Part shown: in pieces, positions 16,490-25,854 of the stretch
Layout: each line of letters begins with the position of its first letter
How positions within the stretch are numbered: the first letter of the stretch is position 1
Assembly: GCA_024280295.1 (NCBI GenBank)
Contig: JAJRQK010000019.1
Coordinates: 1-64,000, forward strand
Reading direction: 5' to 3'
Source of the DNA: Bacteroidota bacterium
GTDB taxonomy: Bacteria > Bacteroidota > Bacteroidia > Flavobacteriales_D > Crocinitomicaceae
Length of the DNA: 64,000 nucleotides
Notes under the pieces: model-generated
What the model was told of the DNA's origin: nothing
The model's database searches: none
The model's input: the letters and a program-made list of their open reading frames with translations, nothing else
Translations under genes and position numbers: made by a program

Positions 16490-18784
16490 TTATTCACTAT
16501 CCAATACCTTTAACTTAGCAAATGTCAACAACATCGTCTTTGAACCATGCCTAGGGAAGAAAATACTTGCCTTTGTATCAGAACCAGAACCTTCAATCTT
16601 TGTCACTTTTCCTTTTCCAAATCGATCGTGTTCAACATTGTAGCCAACTTTTAAATGAATTGCTGCTCCAAAAGTAGTATCGTTTGTCTCATTTGAACTG
16701 CCAGATGTAACTGATTTCAATGGCTTTAAGGATCTAGAACTTAATTGACGGTTCAAGCCACCAGTAGAGGTTGAGCGATCAAATGACCTTCCTGATAATG
16801 ATCTTCCGGCTGCTCTTGGAGGAGATTCATGCTTCAAATATTGCTCGTCAATTTCATCTAAAAATCGACTTGGCTCTGCGGTTATTAAATTGCCCCACTG
16901 GAATCGAGATGTTGAATAAGTAAGTGTACATGTCTGTTTTGCGCGAGTAACAGCAACGTAAAATAGTCGACGCTCTTCCTCCAAATCTGTTCGCGAATTT
17001 AGCGCCATTTGAGATGGAAAAAGATTTTCTTCCAATCCAACTAAATAAACGTGCGTAAACTCGAGTCCTTTGCTGGAGTGAATTGTCATTAAAGTGACAT
17101 GATTTCGATCTTCATTTTCTGTTTTGTCAGCATCTGTTAGTAAAGCAACATCTAACATGAATTCTGAAAGTGCTTTAGATTCATCTTCTGAACGTGTAGC
17201 GGTAAACTCTTTGATTCCTGATAGTAACTGCTCAATATTTGCGTAGCGTTCAACTTCTTCAGGACCTTTGTCTTTATCAGTATGAAGTTCTTTTAAAATC
17301 CCACTGGTCTTTGCAATCTCTTGTGCAAGCACATATCCATCCATTTTGTCCATCTGAGCGCTGAAACTCTTGATCATTGTAGCAAATGCAGAAATTCGAT
17401 TCTTCGCGCCAGCATTTATGTTAACGGGATACTGCACAAAGTTTGAAATGACTTCCCATGGACTCACGCCAAACTCCGCTGCTGCAATGATGATACTTTG
17501 AAATGATGTTTTCCCAATACCTCGTTTTGGATAATTGATAACGCGCTTTAATGCCTCCTCATCATTATTATTTGCTGCCAATCTGAAATAAGCTAGTATG
17601 TCTCTGATCTCTTTTCGCTGATAGAAGGAAAGTCCACCATAAATCTTGTAGGGAATATTCAATTTCCGAAGAGATTCCTCAAATGATCTGGATTGCTTAT
17701 TTGTTCGATATAGGATTGCAAAATCATTGTACATTAAGCCTTCAGACTTACTCTTATCGTAGATTTTATTCGTGACTAGTTTCCCTTCTTCATTGTCAGT
17801 TAATGTTCGAATCACACTGATTTTTTCGCCGTCTTCATTTGAAGTCCAAACCTTCTTCTTGATTTGGTCTTTATTTTTAGCTATAACTCCATTGGCTGCC
17901 TCAACAATGTTTTTTGTACTTCGATAGTTTTGCTCTAGTTTGTATAACTTGAAGTTAGGGTAATCTCGTTTAAAATTGAGAATATTCTTAATGTTTGCAC
18001 CTCTAAATGAATAAATACTTTGGGCGTCATCTCCTACTACGCATAGGTTTTCGAACACAGCAGCAAGTTTCTTAACGATCAAGTATTGAGCATGATTAGT
18101 ATCTTGATACTCGTCCACTAAAATGTATTTGAACTTTTGCTGATAGTATGACAAAACATCTGGAAAATCTCGCAACAACACATTCGTTTTATATAGCAGA
18201 TCATCGAAGTCCATTGCACCTGCCTTAAAACATCGAGCTGCATAGGTTTTATAGATTCTAGCCATCTCAGGCCGTTTTGCCATCTTGTCTTCTAATTTGA
18301 TGTCCTCATTTATCGCATAAGCCTCTGGTGAAATCAAATTGTTCTTTGCAGCAGAAATGCGACCAAGAACATTTCCTGCTTTGTATACTTTATAATCAAG
18401 ATTGAACTGCTTAACTATATCTTTCAATAAACTTTTTGAATCTTGTGTATCGTAAATCGTGAAATTGCTAGGATAACCTAGTCGATCTGAATTTATTCTT
18501 AGAATTCTTGAAAATACCGAGTGAAAAGTTCCCATGGTGATATTTCGAGCTTCACCCTGACCGACAATCGAGCCAATACGATCCACCATTTCACGGGCAG
18601 CTTTATTGGTAAATGTCAACGCCATAATATTAAAGGGGTCGACTCCCAATTTCATCATATGCGCAATGCGATAAGTCAATACACGAGTCTTCCCTGATCC
18701 CGCACCTGCAATTACCATTGTTGGCCCTTCTATATTCTCAACAGCAACACGTTGACTTTCATTTAACTCTTCTAAATAGCTCAT
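16490..18784 (-). CDS. uvrD: UvrD/PcrA-type superfamily 1A DNA helicase
   Basis: A 764-residue 3'-5' helicase used in nucleotide excision repair and removal of proteins from DNA. All SF1A motifs are readable: Q motif LNESQRVAVE, Walker A AGAGSGKT (26-33), Ia LTFTNKAAREM, II ILVDEYQDTN (Asp224, Glu225), III VGDDAQSIYSFRG, IV QNYRSTKNI, V LMTIHSSKGLEF, VI RRLFYVAVTRAKQ. After a low-complexity Ser/Arg linker (about 650-710), the C-terminus VEHDRFGKGKVTKIEG matches the PcrA/UvrD tail that binds RNA polymerase. Length is usual. A -7 element lies upstream at 18840-18833. Confidence 0.95.
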   Translation of the reverse strand: MSYLEELNESQRVAVENIEGPTMVIAGAGSGKTRVLTYRIAHMMKLGVDPFNIMALTFTNKAAREMVDRIGSIVGQGEARNITMGTFHSVFSRILRINSDRLGYPSNFTIYDTQDSKSLLKDIVKQFNLDYKVYKAGNVLGRISAAKNNLISPEAYAINEDIKLEDKMAKRPEMARIYKTYAARCFKAGAMDFDDLLYKTNVLLRDFPDVLSYYQQKFKYILVDEYQDTNHAQYLIVKKLAAVFENLCVVGDDAQSIYSFRGANIKNILNFKRDYPNFKLYKLEQNYRSTKNIVEAANGVIAKNKDQIKKKVWTSNEDGEKISVIRTLTDNEEGKLVTNKIYDKSKSEGLMYNDFAILYRTNKQSRSFEESLRKLNIPYKIYGGLSFYQRKEIRDILAYFRLAANNNDEEALKRVINYPKRGIGKTSFQSIIIAAAEFGVSPWEVISNFVQYPVNINAGAKNRISAFATMIKSFSAQMDKMDGYVLAQEIAKTSGILKELHTDKDKGPEEVERYANIEQLLSGIKEFTATRSEDESKALSEFMLDVALLTDADKTENEDRNHVTLMTIHSSKGLEFTHVYLVGLEENLFPSQMALNSRTDLEEERRLFYVAVTRAKQTCTLTYSTSRFQWGNLITAEPSRFLDEIDEQYLKHESPPRAAGRSLSGRSFDRSTSTGGLNRQLSSRSLKPLKSVTSGSSNETNDTTFGAAIHLKVGYNVEHDRFGKGKVTKIEGSGSDTKASIFFPRHGSKTMLLTFAKLKVLDSE

Positions 18785-18832
18785 TTAATCAGTGTAATCC
18801 AGATTCTTCACCTCGAAACTAGAGGTCTTTAA

Positions 18833-18840
18833 CAAATGTA
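18833..18840 (-). promoter_or_regulatory. -7 element of uvrD
   Basis: Perfect TACATTTG on the minus strand, 48 bases before the ATG at 18784; no clear -33 TTTG. Confidence 0.4.
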
Positions 18841-18908
18841 AAAAATTGATTTGAATCTACGCATTGTAAAAAGCAATAGTGAGTAGGCGAAGCTATTTGA
18901 TTAATTGT

Positions 18909-18916
18909 TAGCTTTG
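18909..18916 (+). promoter_or_regulatory. -7 element of fbaA
   Basis: Perfect TAGCTTTG, 28 bases before the ATG at 18945; the -33 region is not recognisable. Confidence 0.45.
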
Positions 18917-18944
18917 CGGTCGATATTGAAATACACTTAATAGT

Positions 18945-20012
18945 ATGAGTCACGGAATTAAACCAGGAGTTGCTACGGGAGATGAAGTTCAAAGAATCTT
19001 TGCTTATGCTAAAGAGAAAGGATTTGCACTGCCTGCAGTAAATGTTACAAGCACGAGTACAGTAAATGGTGTTATGGAAGCTGCATCTATGATGAATGCA
19101 CCTGTGATTATTCAATTTTCAAATGGAGGAGCTCAATTTTTCTCAGGCAAAGGGCTAATTAATGATAATTATGCTGCCAGCATAAAAGGTGCAATTTTGG
19201 GAGCGAAGCATGTTCACGAGCTTGCTGAAATGTACGGTTCTACTGTGATTATGCATACAGACCATGCAGCACGAAAATTGTTGCCTTGGATTGATGGTTT
19301 ATTGGATGCTGGTGAGAAGTTCTATAAAGAGCATGGAAAACCTTTGTACAGCTCTCACATGATTGATCTTTCAGAAGAACCTTTGGAAGAAAACATCGCG
19401 ACGTGTAAAGAGTATTTAGAACGTATGAGCAAAATTGGAATGACGTTGGAAATTGAACTTGGTATAACTGGGGGAGAAGAAGACGGCGTTGATAATACGG
19501 ATATTGATAGCTCAAAATTATATACTCAACCAGAAGAAGTTGCTTATGCATACGAAGAATTAAGTAAAGTAAGTGATTGTTTTACAATCGCTGCATCATT
19601 TGGAAATGTTCATGGTGTCTACAAGCCTGGCAACGTGAAATTAACTCCAAAGATATTATTGAACTCTCAAAGTCACATTGAAAAGAAGTATAAAACAGGT
19701 TCAAATCCAGTTGATTTTGTATTTCATGGTGGTTCTGGATCAACATTGGAAGAGATTCGTGAAGCAATCGGGTATGGTGTAGTTAAAATGAACATCGATA
19801 CTGATTTACAATTTGCATTTACAGAAGGATGTCGTGATTACTTCGGAGAAAAGGTTGACTATTTAAAGACACAAATTGGTAATCCTGATGGAGATGAGGA
19901 GCCAAATAAGAAATATTATGACCCGCGTAAATGGATGCGAGAAGGGGAATTGACGTTCATCAAACGGTTAGAACGAGCATTTTCTGACCTCAATAACGTA
20001 AATACATTATAA
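18945..20012 (+). CDS. fbaA: Class II fructose-bisphosphate aldolase
   Basis: A 355-residue zinc-dependent aldolase interconverting fructose 1,6-bisphosphate with glyceraldehyde 3-phosphate and dihydroxyacetone phosphate, in glycolysis and gluconeogenesis. VIMHTDHAARKLLPWIDGL holds the catalytic Asp and zinc His. EIELGITGGEEDGVDN, the later AASFGNVHGVYKPGN (zinc His) and FVFHGGSGSTLEEI complete the class IIA signature of the E. coli FbaA type. The length fits. It stands upstream of accD with a bulged hairpin in the 52-base gap, so the two may be co-transcribed but differently expressed. Confidence 0.96.
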   Translation: MSHGIKPGVATGDEVQRIFAYAKEKGFALPAVNVTSTSTVNGVMEAASMMNAPVIIQFSNGGAQFFSGKGLINDNYAASIKGAILGAKHVHELAEMYGSTVIMHTDHAARKLLPWIDGLLDAGEKFYKEHGKPLYSSHMIDLSEEPLEENIATCKEYLERMSKIGMTLEIELGITGGEEDGVDNTDIDSSKLYTQPEEVAYAYEELSKVSDCFTIAASFGNVHGVYKPGNVKLTPKILLNSQSHIEKKYKTGSNPVDFVFHGGSGSTLEEIREAIGYGVVKMNIDTDLQFAFTEGCRDYFGEKVDYLKTQIGNPDGDEEPNKKYYDPRKWMREGELTFIKRLERAFSDLNNVNTL

Positions 20013-20018
20013 CCGCAC

Positions 20019-20046
20019 TTGTTGAATCAGAATCCCTGATCAACAA
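20019..20046 (+). other. Hairpin between fbaA and accD
   Basis: TTGTTGAATCAG pairs with CTGATCAACAA across a five-base loop, with one bulged A. No T run follows, so it is more likely a transcript-processing or stability element than a terminator. Confidence 0.35.
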
Positions 20047-20064
20047 ACAAATAGTTAAGACAGC

Positions 20065-20910
20065 ATGAGTTGGTTTAAACGAGAGAAAGAAGGAATTACA
20101 ACTTCCACACACGAGAAGAAGGAAACACCTGAAGGGTTGTGGAAGAAATGTTCTAATTGCAAAACAATTTTTTCATCAGATGATTTAGTAAATAATTTTT
20201 ACGTTTGTGATCGCTGTAATCACCACGAAAGAATTGGATCCCAACAATATTTTGAACTACTTTTTGATGACGGTAAGTTCAAAGAATTAAATCCTAAGTT
20301 GACGTCAGGTGATCCATTGAAATTCGAAGATTCTAAAAAATACACAGATCGTGTTAAGATGTCTCAGAAAAAAACAGGATTGAAAGATGCTATTAGAACT
20401 GCAAAAGGAAATTTAAACGGCGAGTGTATTATTATTGCTGCAATGGATTTTTCATTTATCGGTGGATCTATGGGCTCTGTAATGGGTGAGAAAATCGCGC
20501 GCGCTATTGATGCCTCAATCAAATCGAAATGTCCATTTATGATTATTTCTAAATCGGGTGGAGCTCGTATGATGGAAGCAGGACTTTCTTTAATGCAAAT
20601 GGCAAAAGTTTCTGGTAAACTTGGTCAGTTAGCTGAAGCGAAATTGCCATATATTTCATTCTTGACAGATCCAACTACTGGCGGAGTAACTGCTTCTTTC
20701 GCAATGCTAGGGGATATTAATATTGCTGAACCAGATGCCCTGATTGGCTTCGCAGGACCTAGAATTGTAAAAGAAACGATTGGTCGCGATCTTCCAGATG
20801 GCTTTCAACGTTCAGAATTTGTCTTAGAACATGGGTTTTTGGATTATATTGTTGAACGTCCACAGTTAAAAGAAACGTTAGCGTTATCACTTACCTTCTT
20901 TCGGTCGTAA
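20065..20910 (+). CDS. accD: Acetyl-CoA carboxylase carboxyltransferase subunit beta
   Basis: A 281-residue subunit of the cytoplasmic carboxyltransferase that makes malonyl-CoA for fatty-acid synthesis. The N-terminal zinc ribbon is complete (Cys29, Cys32, Cys48, Cys51). The crotonase-like core shows DFSFIGGSMGSVMGEKIARA, ISKSGGARMMEAGLSLMQM and LTDPTTGGVTASFAMLGD, the acyl-CoA and carboxybiotin-binding loops. Length matches the family. accA is not adjacent, so the alpha subunit is encoded elsewhere. The gene is followed within 7 bases by the 3' end of a decayed ATPase gene on the other strand. Confidence 0.96.
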   Translation: MSWFKREKEGITTSTHEKKETPEGLWKKCSNCKTIFSSDDLVNNFYVCDRCNHHERIGSQQYFELLFDDGKFKELNPKLTSGDPLKFEDSKKYTDRVKMSQKKTGLKDAIRTAKGNLNGECIIIAAMDFSFIGGSMGSVMGEKIARAIDASIKSKCPFMIISKSGGARMMEAGLSLMQMAKVSGKLGQLAEAKLPYISFLTDPTTGGVTASFAMLGDINIAEPDALIGFAGPRIVKETIGRDLPDGFQRSEFVLEHGFLDYIVERPQLKETLALSLTFFRS

Positions 20911-20916
20911 TTAAAG

Positions 20917-21995
20917 TTACATTAGAAATTCACGGAAATTTGTAGAAGTGATCACTTCTGTATGTGCTTCGGGATACATGTTCGTAAATGCTCTACATAC
21001 TCGGTTTTTCTTATGTGTATTTAATTTCAGAAGCGTAGAGTTCCCCGTTACATTCCTCAATATAATCTTCTTCACTTTGATTATAATTTCGCCAAAAATG
21101 ATTGTTCGCAGTTGAATTGCCCATAGAATTTAATTTTAATCGCTCACTAATAATGAGATTTTCAAAGAGAGCACCATGGTCATTTCTATTACTTAGGTCT
21201 TTGTAGTTGTCAATAATTGCATTTCTAATTCCATTGTCCCAAAAAAAATATTTTACTCATCTTTTTTACTTCCTTTCTTGGATTGGAAGAATAAGGGGGC
21301 AATCGGAAAATTACGTAGGACTTCTCTAACAAATCAATATAACTTTCAATTGTCTCTGATTTGACTCTTAAACTTTTTGCTAATTCGTGAATTGAGACCT
21401 CAGAGCCTATCTGATAAGCAAGAAATTTTAGTAAGTTATCTAATAATTCAGGTTTTCGAATATCCTTCCAGATCAAAACATCTTTGTATAGGTATTGCTG
21501 TGCTAAATTTTTAAGTAACTCTTTGGCGAGATGTCTTTTTTGAGTTATTTCAGTATAGTTGCCATAAATTAAATGGAAGTCTAACTCATGCTCAATTTCA
21601 AGTGGTGATTTGTTTGTGTAGAGTTCTAATAGTGCAAATGGAAATAAATGAAATAGAATCAACCTTCTAGTTAAGGGCTCAAAGACCGTGTCAGAAATCT
21701 CAAGCGCTCATGATCCAGTAGCAATAAATTGGACATCCTCAAAATTATCAACCATCAGTTTTATCAGAAGTCCAGCATTATGAATTCGTTGTATTTCATC
21801 AATGAGAACTATGTTATAGTTCCCAATTACGGATTTAAGTTCTTTAATGGTAGGGTTTGTTAGTCTATCTCTAGTCGCTTTTTCGTCCGCATTTAACCAC
21901 AGTGTATGGTAACTTTTATTAAAGAAGTTTCTAAGCAGTGTTGTTTTTCCAACTTGTCGCGCTCTAATTATTACTAGGGCTTTTTGGAAAAGTAA
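20917..21995 (-). pseudogene. Broken AAA+ ATPase with DUF4143 domain
   Basis: Translating the minus strand piece by piece recovers nearly a whole AAA_14/DUF4143 protein: Walker A ARQVGKTTLL, Walker B VLIDEIQRI, sensor FIATGS, then ALEISDTVFEPLTRRLILF, the DUF4143 winged-helix part (SIHELAKSLRVKSETIESYI), IFFWDNGIRNAI, ALFENLIISERL, HFWRNYNQSEEDYIEE, and a normal C-terminal end near NFREFL. Lesions: an in-frame TGA at 21710-21708; a frameshift in the A8 run 21241-21248 (seven bases would restore the frame); another frameshift near 21005-21013; and a TAG at 21998-21996 just before the ATP-binding strand, so the usual 20-25 N-terminal residues and start are gone. The longest intact piece is 21225-21662. 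Such ATPases are often toxin-like or accessory genes with patchy distribution. Confidence 0.85.
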
Positions 21996-22103
21996 CTATT
22001 TATTTTTATAATAAATTACTTGAATGATTTGCTTTTTTTTAACTAATTATGATCCCGTATCGATGATATTCTATTAGTTCGATACTCATTAGAAAAAATA
22101 TAG

Positions 22104-22111
22104 TATCTTTG
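22104..22111 (+). promoter_or_regulatory. -7 element of rpsO
   Basis: Perfect TATCTTTG; TTCG at 22078-22081 could be a weak -33. The leader before the ATG at 22161 is about 45 bases and could carry S15 autoregulation, which was not resolved here. Confidence 0.5.
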
Positions 22112-22160
22112 CCCCGTCTTAAAAGAGACAGTACATAAAAATCATTAAACAAATATTGGA

Positions 22161-22430
22161 ATGTATTTAGATTCAAAAGAAAAAAAAAAGATTTTCAAAA
22201 AACACGGAGGATCAGAGGCTAACACTGGTTCATCAGAAGCGCAAATCGCATTGTTCACTTACCGTATTTCTCACCTTACTGAGCACTTGAAAAAGAACCG
22301 TAAGGATTATGGAACACAAAGAGCACTGCAATTGTTAGTAGGTAAGCGTAGAAGTTTATTGAATTATTTGGAGTCAACGGAAATCGCAAGATACCGTGCA
22401 ATTGTGAAAGAACTTAAGCTTCGTCGCTAG
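22161..22430 (+). CDS. rpsO: 30S ribosomal protein S15
   Basis: An 89-residue protein of standard length that binds the central domain of 16S rRNA. The family signature is intact: GSSEAQIALFTYRISHLTEHLKKN (residues about 22-45), followed by the basic helix RALQLLVGKRRSLLNYLE and the closing ARYRAIVKELKLRR. It carries its own promoter and a strong terminator. It precedes pnp, the conserved rpsO-pnp order found across bacteria, although the terminator separates most transcription of the two genes. Confidence 0.98.
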   Translation: MYLDSKEKKKIFKKHGGSEANTGSSEAQIALFTYRISHLTEHLKKNRKDYGTQRALQLLVGKRRSLLNYLESTEIARYRAIVKELKLRR

Positions 22431-22452
22431 GTTTAATCACATATAAAGAATT

Positions 22453-22490
22453 AAAAAGGGCATTCGAATTAATTTCGATTGCCCTTTTTT
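22453..22490 (+). terminator. Terminator between rpsO and pnp
   Basis: AAAAAGGGCATTCGAA pairs with TTTCGATTGCCCTTTTTT with one mismatch; T run at the 3' side. Confidence 0.85.
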
Positions 22491-22579
22491 GAGAATATGA
22501 ACATTGAGTGTTAGCTCATGCTCGATTTAAGACTATAGCAAGTTAATTGCGCGTCTAATTAAAATGTAAATAAATAAAT

Positions 22580-24727
22580 ATGAATATAGGAATAACTAAG
22601 TCCATCACTATCGGAGGTAAAGAAATCTCCATTGAGACAGGTAAGCTTGCAAAGCAAGCTGACGGATCGGTAGTGTTACGAATGGGCGACACAATGATTT
22701 TGGCAACAGTAGTTGCTAATCCAGAAGCGAGAGAAGGAGTAGATTTCCTTCCGCTTACAGTAGATTACAAAGAGAAATTTGCGGCAGACGGTCGTATCCC
22801 TGGAGGTTTCTTCAGAAGAGAAGCTCGTCCATCTGAACGTGAAATTCTTGTGATGCGTCTAGTCGATAGAGCATTGAGACCATTATTTCCTGAGGATTAT
22901 CATTCAGGAATACAGTTAATGATGCAGCTTATCGCTTATGATGGCGTAAATAGCCCAGATGCACTTGCAGGTTTTGCAGCATCTTGTGCGCTTGCAGTAT
23001 CTGATATTCCATTTAATGGACCAATGTCTGAAGTACGTGTGGCTAGAGTCGACGGAAAATTCATCATCAATCCAACATTGGAAGAGATGAAAGTATCTGA
23101 TATCGATTGTATGATCGCTGGGACTATTGATAACATCGTAATGGTGGAAGGTGAAATGCAAGAGATTCAGGAAGCTGAAATGGTGGATATCATTAAGGTG
23201 GCTCACGAGTCGATTAAGGAACAATGTCAATTTCAATTGGATTTGGCTGCTGAAATTCCAGCATCACAACCAAAAAGAACATATTCTCACGAAGATCACG
23301 ATGACGAAGTTCGTCAGAAGGTAATGGATTTTGCATACGAAAAATGTGCTGCTGTTGCTCGTCAAGGATTGGCTTCGAAAGATAAACGTGCTGAGTTATT
23401 CGGTGCGGTAAAGCAAGAGTTGATTGATTCTCATTCTGAAGAAGAATTGGCAGTAGTCGGTAAATACCTATCTGTTTATTTCAAAGCAGCAATGAAGAAA
23501 GCAGTTCGCGACGTAATGTTGAACGAGAAAATTCGTTTGGATGGTCGTAAATTCAACGAGATTCGTCCAATCTGGGCAGAAGTAGATTACTTACCAATGG
23601 TGCATGGTTCTGCTGTGTTTACGCGTGGTGAGACTCAATCATTGACTACTCTTACATTGGGTGGTAAAATGGATGAGCAGAGAATAGATGACGTTACCTT
23701 TACTGATAGCGTTCCTTTCATGTTGCACTACAACTTCCCACCTTTCTCGACAGGAGAAGAAAGAATGATTCGTGGAACATCTCGTCGTGAGATTGGACAT
23801 GGTAACCTTGCTCTTAGAGCATTGAAACCAGTTCTTCCAGATGATAATTCATACACGATTCGTTTGGTATCTGAAATTCTTGAATCCAACGGTTCATCTT
23901 CAATGGCAACTGTTTGTGCTGGTACGCTAGCATTAATGGATGGTGGTATCCAAATCAAAGCGCCAGTATCTGGAATTGCTATGGGATTGGTTACTGATGG
24001 AGATAAATTTGCTGTACTTTCTGATATTCTTGGAGATGAAGATCACCTAGGAGATATGGATTTCAAAATTACAGGAACAGCCGCTGGAATCACAGCCTGT
24101 CAAATGGATATTAAAGTAGATGGACTTCCTTATGAAGTATTGACGGAAGCGTTGATGCAGGCAAAAGAAGGTCGTTTACACATTCTTGATAAAATCATCG
24201 AAACGATTGCTGAACCAAGAACTGAATTGAAACCGCAAACTCCACGTATCGAAGCATTAACAGTGCCGAATGATATGATTGGAGCAATTATCGGACCTGG
24301 AGGAAAAATCATCCAGCAAATGCAAAAAGACACGAACACGAACATTACAATTGAAGAATTGGAATCGGGTGAAGGTCGTGTTCAAGTTATGTCAAACAAT
24401 GTGGATGACATGGATGCAGCACTTGGAGCAATTAAATTGATTGCATTCCCTCCAACAGTTGATGAAGGAGCTGAATACGAAGGGAAAATAAAATCACTTC
24501 AAGCTTATGGAGTATTTGTTGAAATCGTGGCTGGAACTGATGGATTGATTCACATTTCTGAATTCGCGCATGAGCGTATTACTAAAATGGAAGACGTTTG
24601 TAAAGAAGGTGATGTCGTGAAGTTCAAAGTAGTTGGTAAAGATCCTAAAACGCGTAAGTGGAAACTTTCTCGTAAGGTTCTATTGCCGAAGCCAGAACGA
24701 GAGGAAGCACCAAAAACGGAAAGCTAG
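22580..24727 (+). CDS. pnp: Polyribonucleotide nucleotidyltransferase (PNPase)
   Basis: A 715-residue 3'-5' phosphorolytic exoribonuclease and degradosome component. Domain order is complete: first RNase PH domain with GRIPGGFFRREARPSEREIL (about 74-93); an alpha-helical linker; second RNase PH domain with EKIRLDGRKFNEIRPI and the catalytic stretch GDEDHLGDMDFKITGT (Asp residues and phosphate-binding Ser/Gly nearby); KH domain with MIGAIIGPGGKIIQQM (about 572-587); and S1 domain with GVFVEIVAGTDGLIHISE. The C-terminus is short and basic/acidic, without a long tail. It has a terminator directly downstream. Confidence 0.98.
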   Translation: MNIGITKSITIGGKEISIETGKLAKQADGSVVLRMGDTMILATVVANPEAREGVDFLPLTVDYKEKFAADGRIPGGFFRREARPSEREILVMRLVDRALRPLFPEDYHSGIQLMMQLIAYDGVNSPDALAGFAASCALAVSDIPFNGPMSEVRVARVDGKFIINPTLEEMKVSDIDCMIAGTIDNIVMVEGEMQEIQEAEMVDIIKVAHESIKEQCQFQLDLAAEIPASQPKRTYSHEDHDDEVRQKVMDFAYEKCAAVARQGLASKDKRAELFGAVKQELIDSHSEEELAVVGKYLSVYFKAAMKKAVRDVMLNEKIRLDGRKFNEIRPIWAEVDYLPMVHGSAVFTRGETQSLTTLTLGGKMDEQRIDDVTFTDSVPFMLHYNFPPFSTGEERMIRGTSRREIGHGNLALRALKPVLPDDNSYTIRLVSEILESNGSSSMATVCAGTLALMDGGIQIKAPVSGIAMGLVTDGDKFAVLSDILGDEDHLGDMDFKITGTAAGITACQMDIKVDGLPYEVLTEALMQAKEGRLHILDKIIETIAEPRTELKPQTPRIEALTVPNDMIGAIIGPGGKIIQQMQKDTNTNITIEELESGEGRVQVMSNNVDDMDAALGAIKLIAFPPTVDEGAEYEGKIKSLQAYGVFVEIVAGTDGLIHISEFAHERITKMEDVCKEGDVVKFKVVGKDPKTRKWKLSRKVLLPKPEREEAPKTES

Positions 24728-24752
24728 AAGTTACTTATACTAAGTATATCAT

Positions 24753-24786
24753 AAAAGCATCTCAAGAAATTGGGGTGCTTTTTTTT
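24753..24786 (+). terminator. Terminator after pnp
   Basis: AAAAGCATCTC pairs with GGGGTGCTTTT (two G-U pairs), followed by a run of eight T. Confidence 0.8.
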
Positions 24787-24944
24787 GAAATGAGGATAAG
24801 ATTGTTGACGCGAATATGAAACTATTAAATACAAGTTCTCCAATGAACTAGCGATCCAACGATTCAACAACATTTCTCTCCATTCATCCGATTTCTGTTA
24901 CTTATCTAGTATGCTGAATTATATTTACCTCAAAGAACTATCAC

Positions 24945-25850
24945 GTGGCTGAAACAGTATTAGAAATAAAAGGACTTTCCAAGAAGTACAAGAAAGTTGG
25001 CGCAGTATCCGACTTAAATTTGAAGGTCGAGAAGCAAATGATTTTCGGATTACTTGGTCCAAATGGAAGTGGTAAAACTACAACACTTGGAATGGTGATG
25101 GGCGTAATTCGACCATCGAGTGGAACATATTCATGGTTTGATAATGGGGAAAAGGATGCGAATCGAAAGCGAATAGGTGCATTGCTCGAAACTCCTAATT
25201 TCTATCCCTATTTAACGGCTGTACAGAATCTTGAGATCACCGCGAAAATTAAAGAGATCACTAATGTTGCAGGTGAAATCGAAAAAGTACTGAAGGCTGT
25301 TGATCTTTGGGAACGAAAAGATTCTAAATTTAGAACATTCTCCCTTGGTATGAAGCAACGGTTGGCAATAGGAGCTACACTGCTTGGTGACCCTGAATTA
25401 CTTGTTCTTGATGAGCCAACAAATGGACTTGATCCTCAGGGTATTGCTGAAATACGTCAGCTTATCATTGAGATTGGAAAGAGTGGTAAAACGATAATCA
25501 TTGCGTCGCATATTTTGGACGAAATTGAGAAAATCTGTACTCATTGTGCGATCCTTAAAAGAGGAAAGCTTCTTCAGGTTAGCACAATTGATGAGTTAAT
25601 CGGAAATCGTGATGTCTCTCTTATCGAAGTTGGAACAGATGATTTGAATGAACTTAAATTAATAGTGGATTCTGACGATTCTATCAGTATTTATAAAGAA
25701 GGAGATGGTACACTGATATTAAGTTGTAAATCTGGAACGAAAGCATCTGAAATTAATCAGTATTTTTTTGATAAGGGAATAGTATTGAGTCATTTGGTGA
25801 AGTTCCAAGAAAGTTTAGAAAATCAGTTCTTAGCAATCGTTAATAAATAG
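24945..25850 (+). CDS. ABC-2-type exporter ATP-binding protein
   Basis: A 301-residue cytoplasmic ATPase. Visible: Walker A GPNGSGKT (38-45), signature FSLGMKQRLAIG (132-143), Walker B LLVLDEPTNGLDPQG (152 onwards) and the switch His in IIASHILDEIEKIC. The C-terminal 80 residues form the usual DrrA/CcmA-like extension. Initiation is at GTG 24945; no ATG lies nearby. The permease starts 4 bases after its stop, so the pair forms one transporter. The substrate is unknown: it could be a lipid, drug, peptide or an envelope component. Confidence 0.9.
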   Translation: MAETVLEIKGLSKKYKKVGAVSDLNLKVEKQMIFGLLGPNGSGKTTTLGMVMGVIRPSSGTYSWFDNGEKDANRKRIGALLETPNFYPYLTAVQNLEITAKIKEITNVAGEIEKVLKAVDLWERKDSKFRTFSLGMKQRLAIGATLLGDPELLVLDEPTNGLDPQGIAEIRQLIIEIGKSGKTIIIASHILDEIEKICTHCAILKRGKLLQVSTIDELIGNRDVSLIEVGTDDLNELKLIVDSDDSISIYKEGDGTLILSCKSGTKASEINQYFFDKGIVLSHLVKFQESLENQFLAIVNK

Positions 25851-25854
25851 CAGA

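Noticed and set aside
21225..21662. Stand-alone 145-residue gene on the minus strand
   Set aside because: It is an internal fragment of the DUF4143 ATPase pseudogene; it starts at a mid-domain TTG and ends by frameshift.
21705..21716. The TGA in the ATPase gene read as recoding (selenocysteine or read-through)
   Set aside because: Other lesions (two frameshifts, missing start) show simple decay, and no recoding element is visible.
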